Part shown: positions 1 through 5,261 of the stretch, piece after piece | Numbering within the stretch: the first letter of the stretch is position 1 | Layout: every line of letters begins with the position of its first letter | Origin: Bacteroidota bacterium | Lineage (GTDB): Bacteria; Bacteroidota; Bacteroidia; Bacteroidales; CAJPTX01 | Direction of reading: 5' to 3' | NCBI GenBank assembly: GCA_002748015.1 | Contig: PDRH01000075.1 | Span: 1 to 5,534, forward strand | Length of the DNA stretch: 5,534 nt | The notes under the pieces: model-generated | Seen by the model: the letters and a program-made list of their open reading frames with translations, nothing else | Told to the model about the DNA's origin: nothing | Database searches by the model: none | Translations under genes and position numbers: made by a program

Positions 1-1168
1 CGTGCCTAAGGGTAGCATCAAGTCCTTCTCCATGGGTGGCCTTACGCAGGGCATGCGGGATGCGCACATCATCAACTCTTTCAACCCCGCCTCGTACACT
101 CGACAGGATACGATGTCGTTCATCCTGGACCTGGGGGCCATGGGGGGCTACCAGCGGTACGAGGGGGAGGAGATGAACCAGGAGTTCCTGACCGGGGCGA
201 TACACCATGTAGACCTGCAGTTCCCAATCGGCAGGTACGTTGGGATGGCAGCGGGGTTCGAACCCGTGAGCCAGATGGGCTACGACATTACCCGCTACGA
301 GGAGCGCCCGGAGGTGGTCAGCGAGATAGGGCGGATACGCTACCGCCACTTCGGGACGGGGGGGCTAAACCAGGCCTTCCTGGGGATAGCGGTGGAACCC
401 GTTCGCTACTTCTCGGTGGGTCTAAATGCGGGCTACCTCTTCGGGTCAATAAACCGGCAGCAGGAGATGCACGTGCCGAACAATGCGCTATACGCAGAGT
501 CAGACTACGATGACCGCACGGTTGTGAAGGGCATAGATCTGGCGCTGGGGGTGCAGGGGATTATCCCCGTGGGGGACGAGACGCACCCTAGGGAAATCCG
601 CCTGGGAGCAACGGTACAATATGCCCCCTGGGTAAGCGTGGAGAACCGCTTCGAGGTGGCCTACCGGTATATAAACCAGCAACGCTACCTGGCAGAGAAT
701 GAGCTGCGCGACGAGGGGACAGCCCAGCTGCCGCTGCGCATGGCCTTCGGGGCGATGTACTGCGATAGGCGCTGGGAGGTGGGGGCTGATATGACGCTGC
801 AGGACTGGAGTAATTTTGAGCTACTGGGAGTAGACCAAGGTATGGATAGGGGCTACTCCGCACACGTGGGTATGCAGTATACGCCAAACCGCTTCTCGCA
901 GCGGTCGTACGGCGCGCGGATGCGCTACAGGTTGGGGCTTCACCTGGAGAAGAAGCCCATCATGCCGAAGGACCACGCGATATACGATATGGGCTTCTCA
1001 GCTGGCCTGGGTTTTCCCTACAAGCACATTGGCTCGATGTTCCACCTCGGGGCGCGGGTCGGACTCGTGGGGACAAAGGATGATGGCCTGGTGCAGGGGA
1101 TATATGCGAACCTGCTGCTGGGGCTCTCGCTGAATGATATCTGGTTCTTCAAACGCAAGTACCACTAG
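1..1168 (+). CDS. FadL-like outer-membrane beta-barrel protein, 5' end outside the window
   Basis: The reading frame is already open at base 2 and ends at a TAG, giving 388 visible residues. The GTG at 2-4 is probably an internal valine, because no signal peptide follows and the first residues already resemble the interior of this family. A glycine-rich SMGG segment followed by an NPASY motif (visible residues 10-32) resembles the FadL-type N-terminal region. The rest alternates polar and hydrophobic residues with many aromatic and glycine residues (GLNAGYLFGS, GATVQYAPW, LGLSLNDIWFFKRKYH), as expected for transmembrane beta-strands, and the last strand ends close to the C-terminus. It would sit in the outer membrane, perhaps as a channel for a hydrophobic substrate, but no substrate can be read from the sequence. 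The TPR gene follows after 24 bases, so the two are probably co-transcribed. I am confident of the barrel, moderately confident of FadL-likeness, and have no specific function to offer. Confidence 0.8.
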   Translation, partial: VPKGSIKSFSMGGLTQGMRDAHIINSFNPASYTRQDTMSFILDLGAMGGYQRYEGEEMNQEFLTGAIHHVDLQFPIGRYVGMAAGFEPVSQMGYDITRYEERPEVVSEIGRIRYRHFGTGGLNQAFLGIAVEPVRYFSVGLNAGYLFGSINRQQEMHVPNNALYAESDYDDRTVVKGIDLALGVQGIIPVGDETHPREIRLGATVQYAPWVSVENRFEVAYRYINQQRYLAENELRDEGTAQLPLRMAFGAMYCDRRWEVGADMTLQDWSNFELLGVDQGMDRGYSAHVGMQYTPNRFSQRSYGARMRYRLGLHLEKKPIMPKDHAIYDMGFSAGLGFPYKHIGSMFHLGARVGLVGTKDDGLVQGIYANLLLGLSLNDIWFFKRKYH

Positions 1169-1192
1169 AGTAACTAACTAAACTGTTAGACT

Positions 1193-2548
1193 ATGAGAAA
1201 GACAAAGATAGGCATGCTCCTTAGCGGGTTCGTGCTGGTGCTGATGGTCGGTATGTCTACCGCCAGCGCGCAGGTTAAGAATGCGATGCTAGAGAACCCG
1301 AAGTACGGGCCGGATAGGGCTACGCGAACGGAGTGCCTAAAGAATACGAGCCTCTACCAGACGTTCTACAAGCAGAAGAGTTTTGCCGATGCGGCTGGCC
1401 CGTGGCAGAAGGTGTACAAGCTCTGCCCGCAGTCGAGCAAGAACATCTACATCCGAGGGGCAAAGATGATGAAGGCCCGCCTGGCGGAGAACATCGAGCC
1501 GGAAGAGCGGAAGGCATTGGCGGACAGCCTGGTGCGGATGTACAAGCAGCGGATGACCTACTACCACCAGCGGGGCAAGGTGCTTACGTTCATGGGGGAG
1601 GAACTCTATGAGTACGACCCGGAGCGTCGGGAGGAGGCCTACGGCTACCTGAAAGAGGCGTTGGAGCTGCAGAAGAACAAGATGGCTCCGGATGCGATGC
1701 TGGCAATGATGAAGATGGGGAAGGAGATGTACGGTGCTAAGAAGCTGGCGAGCAACGACGTGATGGACCTATACTCGAGCCTAAGCGCCGTGTTCGATGC
1801 GCAGATAGAGGCTAAGCCAGAGAAGGCCGACAAGCTACACGAGAAGAAGAAGGCTCTCGACCAGCTCTTTGCCAGCGCAGGCGTAGCCGACTGCAAGTAC
1901 GTGGAGGAGCTCTACGGACCGAAGCTGAAGGCCGCCCCCGGTGATGTGAAGCTAGCCGGCACGATAGTTAGCCGGATGAAGTCGCTCAAGTGCACCGACT
2001 CGGAGCTATACCTACAGGCAGCCCTGGTGGTTTTCAACGCCACGCCAACGGTGGGTCTGGGTCTGGAGATTGCAAACATATACGCTGCGCAGCAGGAGAA
2101 CGAGAAGGCCAGCAAGATGTACACGATGGCGATATCCCGTGAGGAGGACCCTGTGAAGAAGGCATCGCTGATGGTAAGCTACGCCGAGTTCGTTGGTACG
2201 AACGATGGTGACCTGCCGAAGGCCCGCGCGATAATCCGGGAGGCCAACAAGCTAGATCCTAACATGGGTAAGGGCTACTTCCTGCTGGGGCGTCTCTACG
2301 GTACGCAGAAGGGTTGCGGGGTGAGCAAGATTGAGCGCGCTTCGGTGTACTGGATTGCCGTGGATATGTTCATGCGCGCGAAGGCTAAGGATACGAACCT
2401 CACCAAGGAGTGCGATAAGATGATAGCGTACTACCAGCAGATGTTCCCGACGCGCGAGGAGATATTCTACGCCGACCTGGAGCTAGGTAAGGCCTTCCAA
2501 GTGCCCTGCTGGATCAAGTCCAAGACGAAGATACGCGCAAGGAACTAG
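1193..2548 (+). CDS. Secreted tetratricopeptide-repeat (TPR) protein with paired cysteines
   Basis: This encodes 451 residues. The ATG is chosen because it gives a clear signal peptide: a basic start (MRKTK), a hydrophobic core at residues 7-21, and an ASA-Q signal peptidase I site after residue 26. No Shine-Dalgarno sequence precedes it. The mature protein is almost all helical, rich in lysine, alanine and methionine. TPR-like helical pairs are clearest at about residues 290-370, where NIYAAQQENEKASKMYTMA is followed by another repeat ending in ANKLDPNMGKGYFLLGRLYG. Seven cysteines (48, 78, 234, 267, 375, 407, 439) include three pairs spaced 30, 33 and 32 residues apart, which suggests periplasmic disulfides. 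TPR proteins bind other proteins, so a scaffold role in the periplasm is reasonable, perhaps with the barrel encoded just upstream, but the partner is unknown. A terminator follows 13 bases after the stop codon, so this is probably the last gene of a transcript shared with the barrel gene. Confidence 0.87.
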   Translation: MRKTKIGMLLSGFVLVLMVGMSTASAQVKNAMLENPKYGPDRATRTECLKNTSLYQTFYKQKSFADAAGPWQKVYKLCPQSSKNIYIRGAKMMKARLAENIEPEERKALADSLVRMYKQRMTYYHQRGKVLTFMGEELYEYDPERREEAYGYLKEALELQKNKMAPDAMLAMMKMGKEMYGAKKLASNDVMDLYSSLSAVFDAQIEAKPEKADKLHEKKKALDQLFASAGVADCKYVEELYGPKLKAAPGDVKLAGTIVSRMKSLKCTDSELYLQAALVVFNATPTVGLGLEIANIYAAQQENEKASKMYTMAISREEDPVKKASLMVSYAEFVGTNDGDLPKARAIIREANKLDPNMGKGYFLLGRLYGTQKGCGVSKIERASVYWIAVDMFMRAKAKDTNLTKECDKMIAYYQQMFPTREEIFYADLELGKAFQVPCWIKSKTKIRARN

Positions 2549-2561
2549 GGATAGCTAATGG

Positions 2562-2594
2562 GAGGGGCGTTGCCGACCAACGCCCCTCTTTTTT
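2562..2594 (+). terminator. Intrinsic terminator after the TPR gene
   Basis: A perfect 11-bp stem (GAGGGGCGTTG at 2562-2572 with CAACGCCCCTC at 2578-2588) with a CCGAC loop is followed by six T residues at 2589-2594. It is a textbook Rho-independent terminator. It separates the barrel and TPR genes from lptC, leaving only 42 bases between the T-tract and the lptC start. Confidence 0.93.
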
Positions 2595-2636
2595 ACCCGC
2601 ATCCTGAGGCACATATGCCTATATAGCCCGGCTAAG

Positions 2637-3242
2637 ATGAGGACGCAACGGTATAGCAGGCTTATACTACTAGCCCTGGTGCTGGCGACGCTAATCGCCG
2701 GACTGGGGTTCTCTTCCTGCTCGAATAAGCCGGAGGAGATAGCCCAGTACTCGGGCCTGGAGAAGGCCCCGATGCTTACGGCCGATAGCATCGAGCTGCT
2801 CTACACGCAGCACGGGCGACCGGTGGCCAAGGTGCGCGCTAAGGAGATGACCTCAATGAAGGAGGGAGAGGGTAGCTACGATGAATTCCCGAGAGGGATA
2901 GAGGTTTACTCCTACTCCGATTCGGGGCGTGTAAAGGCCATGATACGCTCGAACTACGCGAAGTACGAGCGGGATCGGAAGCTATGGGATGCGCGCAACA
3001 ACGTGGTGGCCGTCAACGAGGAGGGTGACTCCATCCACACAGAGCAGATCTACTGGGACGAGGCCAACAAGCGGGTGTACACGAACGCCAACGTACGCAT
3101 CCGCAAGGAGAACGTAATCCTCTACGGGAAAGGCTTCGAGAGCGACGACCGCTTCAAGGACTGGGAGATACGTGAACCCCACGGGGTCATTAGCATCAAG
3201 AAGGCGAAAAAGGTCAAAGACGATGAGGAGGGCGAGGAGTAA
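2637..3242 (+). CDS. lptC: LptC, lipopolysaccharide export protein, lipoprotein form
   Basis: LptC takes lipopolysaccharide from the inner-membrane LptB2FG transporter and passes it to LptA. The protein has 201 residues. An N-terminal hydrophobic segment (9-25) ends in FSSC, giving a lipidated Cys28. This fits the lipoprotein form I recall from Bacteroidetes, whereas E. coli LptC keeps an uncleaved anchor. The LptC/OstA-type beta-jellyroll runs from about residue 48 to 187. Its later part is the most recognisable: the KLWDARNNVVAVNEEGDSIH stretch (115-134), a TEQIYWDEANKRVYTNANVR stretch (135-154) and a GKGFESDDRFKDWEI stretch (164-178). The tail (188-201) is a basic cluster followed by an acidic DDEEGEE. 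The ATG at 2637 is the first start in frame and directly precedes the signal sequence. It has no Shine-Dalgarno sequence, and I see no clear promoter in the 42 bases after the preceding terminator. The gene lies 50 bases upstream of the small two-TM gene. Confidence 0.92.
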   Translation: MRTQRYSRLILLALVLATLIAGLGFSSCSNKPEEIAQYSGLEKAPMLTADSIELLYTQHGRPVAKVRAKEMTSMKEGEGSYDEFPRGIEVYSYSDSGRVKAMIRSNYAKYERDRKLWDARNNVVAVNEEGDSIHTEQIYWDEANKRVYTNANVRIRKENVILYGKGFESDDRFKDWEIREPHGVISIKKAKKVKDDEEGEE

Positions 3243-3292
3243 GCGCCCAGCAAAGGGATTTACCAGGGAGTAAGAGTCGGAAAGGAAAGAGC

Positions 3293-3505
3293 ATGAACCG
3301 TGCGCTACAGATAGCCCTAGAGATTATTTGGGTCATTATGGCCTTCGTGTGCTTCTACATGTCGTACCGCCTGATGGGGGTGCTGACGAGCCGTGCATGG
3401 ATATTTGCTGGCATGGGGGTATTCGCCCTCTTCATGGCGTTGCTACGCATGCGGCTCCGGAGGCGACGTGAGGCCAAGCTACGCAACGAGAAGGAGGAAC
3501 GATAG
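3293..3505 (+). CDS. Small two-TM membrane protein of unknown function
   Basis: This encodes 70 residues that I cannot assign to a named family. Two hydrophobic segments (about 5-25 and 35-51) are joined by a short loop. A C-terminal tail follows with six arginines between residues 52 and 59 and then mixed charges. By the positive-inside rule both ends should face the cytoplasm. Glu10 lies within the first membrane segment. The start is supported by the purine-rich AAGGA at 3282-3286, six bases before the ATG. The stop is two bases from the ATG of the CNNM-type gene, whose ribosome binding site lies within the last codons of this gene, so translation of the two is probably coupled. Position between lptC and the CNNM gene suggests an inner-membrane accessory role for one of them. 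That is inference. Confidence 0.8.
   Translation: MNRALQIALEIIWVIMAFVCFYMSYRLMGVLTSRAWIFAGMGVFALFMALLRMRLRRRREAKLRNEKEER
3491..3497 (+). promoter_or_regulatory. Ribosome binding site of the CNNM/CorC-type gene
   Basis: AAGGAGG lies 10 bases upstream of the ATG at 3508 and within the last codons of the 70-residue gene. It supports the chosen start and suggests coupled translation. Confidence 0.75.
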
Positions 3506-3507
3506 GT

Positions 3508-4794
3508 ATGGGCAGCTCGCTATCCTTAGGCTATCTAGCCGTCGGACTCTCGCTCCTGTTTTCGGCCCTGTTCTCGGGAATGGAAATTGCCTACCTCTCG
3601 GCCAACCGACTACGGCTGGAGATGGACAGGAAGAGCAATTCACTCAACAACCGGCTGGTGAAGATGTACGTGTCGCACCCCTCGCAGTTCATCGCCACCA
3701 TCCTGGTGGGCAACAATATTGCTGTGGTGGTCTACGGTATGGCCATGACGGTGGTACTAGCCCCATGGCTTAACGGCATATCGCAAAATGCAAGCTTCCT
3801 GCTGGCTACCCAGACGGTCATAAGCACCATCATCGTACTCATCATTGCCGAGTTCCTGCCGAAAGTGCTCTTCCATACGCACCCGAACTTCTTCCTGAAG
3901 GTCTTCGCCTTCCCCATCTCGGTATTCTACATCCTGCTATTCCCTGTAGCGCATGCCACAACCTGGCTTTCCAACCGCCTGCTTCGGATGTTCATCCCAG
4001 GCGGAGTGGACAGCCAAGCTAGTGCCCTGGCCTTCGGCAAGTCCGACCTGAATAACCTGGTGGACGAAGCCTCGCAGGGTAAGGCCAAGGAGGAGGAAGA
4101 CCAGGTGAAGGAGCAAGAAATACGCATATTCCAGAATGCTTTGGATTTCAGCGAGGTGAAGGTGCGCGACTGCCTCATTCCCCGCCCGGACATGGTAACC
4201 ATCGAGATTAACGAGAGCCTCCAGCGGCTGCAACAGCTATTCGTAAGCTCACACTACTCGCGCATACCGGTATATGAAGACACGGTGGACAATATCGTAG
4301 GCTACGTAAACGCCAAATCGCTCTTCCATTCGCCCGAGCGGATAGCCGATGTACTCATGCAGCTACCCTACGTACCGGAGACCATGCGGGCCAGAGACCT
4401 GCTTACGCAGTTCATACGCACGTCGCGCAGCATGGCCATAGTGGTCGATGAGTTCGGGGGGACGGCAGGGCTAGTGACGATAGAGGACCTGGTGGAAGAA
4501 ATATTCGGGGAGATAAACGATGAGCATGACCTCACCCGAATAGTGATGAAGGAGGTGGACGAGGGGATGTACCTCCTGAGTGGCCGGGCCGAGGTGGAGG
4601 CCATCAACGAGCAGTTCGGGCTGGAGATACCCGAGGAGGAGGGCTATGACACGCTGGCGGGGTTCATCCTAGAGCACGACCCTAGCATCCCGAAGGTGGG
4701 GGAGGAAATAGTAATCGGCTGCTTCCTGATCACGGTGCTACGAGCAAATGCAGGGCGTATCGGCCTGGTGCAGCTGCGGGTGTTGGATAGGTAG
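3508..4794 (+). CDS. CNNM/CorC-family membrane protein (DUF21, CBS pair, CorC_HlyC), often annotated 'hemolysin'
   Basis: The protein has 428 residues and the complete domain order of the family. The DUF21 membrane domain (about 1-165) carries the conserved SGMEIAYLSANRLRLE segment (23-38), VGNN (67-70) and an AEFLPK motif (114-119), with four hydrophobic stretches. A charged, helical linker (about 178-210) leads to a CBS pair: first CBS about 220-275 (CLIPRPDM, HYSRIPVYEDTVDNIVGYV), second about 280-340 (MAIVVDEFGGTAGLVTIEDL, then VEEIFGEINDEHD). The CorC_HlyC domain fills 350-427. Family members transport or control Mg2+ and other divalent cations, with CBS domains binding adenine nucleotides. 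'Hemolysin' is a historical label and nothing here suggests a toxin. GldE of gliding bacteria is a related paralogue, but no gld gene is nearby, so I give no symbol. The gene directly follows the small two-TM gene and ends only 29 bases before tRNA-Ser. Confidence 0.92.
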   Translation: MGSSLSLGYLAVGLSLLFSALFSGMEIAYLSANRLRLEMDRKSNSLNNRLVKMYVSHPSQFIATILVGNNIAVVVYGMAMTVVLAPWLNGISQNASFLLATQTVISTIIVLIIAEFLPKVLFHTHPNFFLKVFAFPISVFYILLFPVAHATTWLSNRLLRMFIPGGVDSQASALAFGKSDLNNLVDEASQGKAKEEEDQVKEQEIRIFQNALDFSEVKVRDCLIPRPDMVTIEINESLQRLQQLFVSSHYSRIPVYEDTVDNIVGYVNAKSLFHSPERIADVLMQLPYVPETMRARDLLTQFIRTSRSMAIVVDEFGGTAGLVTIEDLVEEIFGEINDEHDLTRIVMKEVDEGMYLLSGRAEVEAINEQFGLEIPEEEGYDTLAGFILEHDPSIPKVGEEIVIGCFLITVLRANAGRIGLVQLRVLDR

Positions 4795-4813
4795 AAAAAG
4801 TGTATTACCTTTG
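4783..4813 (+). promoter_or_regulatory. Bacteroidetes-type promoter of tRNA-Ser
   Basis: TACCTTTG at 4806-4813 is a perfect match to the Bacteroidetes -7 element TAnnTTTG. A TTG at 4783-4785, 20 bases further upstream, fits the -33 element. Transcription would start a few bases after 4813, just before the tRNA at 4824. The -33 element and spacer overlap the last codons and stop of the CNNM-type gene. Confidence 0.8.
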
Positions 4814-4823
4814 CGGTCGCTTT

Positions 4824-4908
4824 GGAGAGGTGGCAGAGTGGTCGAATGCGGCGGTCTTGAAAACCGTTGTACCGCGAGGTACCGGGGGTTCGAATCCCTC
4901 CCTCTCCG
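4824..4908 (+). tRNA. tRNA-Ser, anticodon UGA
   Basis: All parts of a class II serine tRNA can be paired. The acceptor GGAGAGG (4824-4830) pairs with CCTCTCC (4901-4907). The anticodon stem GCGGT/ACCGT (4851-4855 / 4863-4867) carries the loop CTTGAAA with anticodon TGA at 4858-4860. The long variable arm is GTACC-GCGA-GGTAC, and the T arm GGGGG/CCCTC has the loop TTCGAAT. The discriminator base is G at 4908, as usual for serine tRNAs. CCA is not encoded (the next bases are CAA), so it must be added after transcription. The tRNA would decode UCA and, with modification, other UCN codons. It has its own promoter and terminator, but read-through from the upstream gene is also possible because no terminator lies between them. 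Confidence 0.97.
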
Positions 4909-4920
4909 CAAAGAAATAGC

Positions 4921-4959
4921 AGAAGGTCGGTAAACCTAGGTTTACCGACCTTCTTTTTT
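4921..4959 (+). terminator. Palindromic intrinsic terminator after tRNA-Ser
   Basis: Bases 4921-4954 form a perfect 34-base inverted repeat: a 15-bp stem (AGAAGGTCGGTAAAC with its complement) around CTAG, followed by a T run at 4954-4959. It starts 12 bases after the tRNA. On the minus strand the same hairpin is followed by a sequence with few T residues, so it is a weaker candidate there for stopping transcription from the convergent lipoprotein gene. Confidence 0.94.
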
Positions 4960-4980
4960 AAGTTCCTAGAGTGCCATCTG

Positions 4981-5006
4981 AGAAGTACGCTAGAAGTACG
5001 CTAGAA
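4981..5006. repeat. 11-bp tandem direct repeat, 2.4 copies
   Basis: AGAAGTACGCT occurs twice in perfect tandem (4981-4991 and 4992-5002) and a third copy begins with AGAA (5003-5006). Its core AGTACG appears again at 5051-5056 in the loop of a nearby hairpin. No function is evident. It may be a slippage product or a protein-binding site. Confidence 0.8.
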
Positions 5007-5012
5007 ACAACC

Positions 5013-5068
5013 TAGTTGCATCAGCCCCTCTGCAACTACTATGCTACAGCAGTACGACAGTAGCATAG
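5013..5068. repeat. Two adjacent perfect hairpins between convergent transcripts
   Basis: Hairpin 1 is TAGTTGCA (5013-5020) with TGCAACTA (5031-5038) and a 10-base loop. Hairpin 2 is CTATGCTAC (5039-5047) with GTAGCATAG (5060-5068) and a 12-base loop. They touch without a spacer, so they could stack on each other. They lie 13 bases beyond the stop codon of the minus-strand lipoprotein gene, in its 3' untranslated region. Neither has a run of T after it on either strand; on the minus strand the sequence after the pair is GGTTGTTTC, only mildly T-rich. They may protect or terminate the lipoprotein mRNA, but that is inference. Confidence 0.7.
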
Positions 5069-5081
5069 CACCACAAACCCA

Positions 5082-5261
5082 CTAAAACTGCTCAGCCCCA
5101 CGCTGCGCATTACGTGCCTCCATCCGATCCAACTCCTGCTCTATACGACGAGCCTCCCGCTCAGCCTCGGTCTGCGTCACTCCCCTGGATCCCCTGCACG
5201 AGACCAGCGACGACAGCATGGCTACACCCAGAACCAGAGTATAGAAACAATTCCTTTTCAT
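5082..5261 (-). CDS. Small lipoprotein, 59 residues, unknown function
   Basis: Reading the minus strand from the ATG at 5261-5259 to the TAG at 5084-5082 gives 59 residues. The start MKRN is followed by a hydrophobic segment (about 6-20) and an LVSC lipobox, so Cys22 should be lipidated by signal peptidase II processing. The mature part is only 38 residues: a short RGSRG stretch and then a highly charged segment rich in Glu, Arg and Ala (about 30-56), likely one amphipathic or coiled-coil helix. A perfect AGGAGG lies eight bases before the ATG, strong support that the gene is real although it is short. I recognise no named family. It could be a stand-alone small lipoprotein of the cell envelope, or a shortened relic of a longer one. 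The 26 codons after the stop in the same frame do not look like a continuation. It converges on the tRNA-Ser transcript and I see no clear promoter upstream. Confidence 0.78.
   Translation of the reverse strand: MKRNCFYTLVLGVAMLSSLVSCRGSRGVTQTEAEREARRIEQELDRMEARNAQRGAEQF

Noticed and set aside
253..265. tRNA T-arm-like sequence GGGGTTCGAACCC inside the barrel gene, a possible attachment site or tRNA remnant
   Set aside because: It encodes part of the barrel in frame (GFEP), and no matching acceptor or anticodon arm is found on either strand at the right distance.
588..887. 99-residue minus-strand open frame
   Set aside because: It is fully inside the barrel gene, proline/serine-rich in the manner of antisense translation of GC-rich codons, with no domain.
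1333..1611. 92-residue plus-strand open frame inside the TPR gene
   Set aside because: It is a shifted reading of the TPR gene; the TPR frame has the signal peptide and repeat pattern.
3393..3773. 126-residue plus-strand open frame spanning the two-TM and CNNM genes
   Set aside because: It overlaps two well-supported genes and has no recognisable protein features.
3508..4794. Calling the CNNM-type gene gldE or a hemolysin toxin
   Set aside because: No gliding genes are adjacent, the lptC linkage fits another paralogue, and the domains are those of a cation transporter family.
4748..4933. 61-residue plus-strand open frame over the end of the CNNM gene and the tRNA
   Set aside because: It is translated tRNA sequence and lacks protein features.
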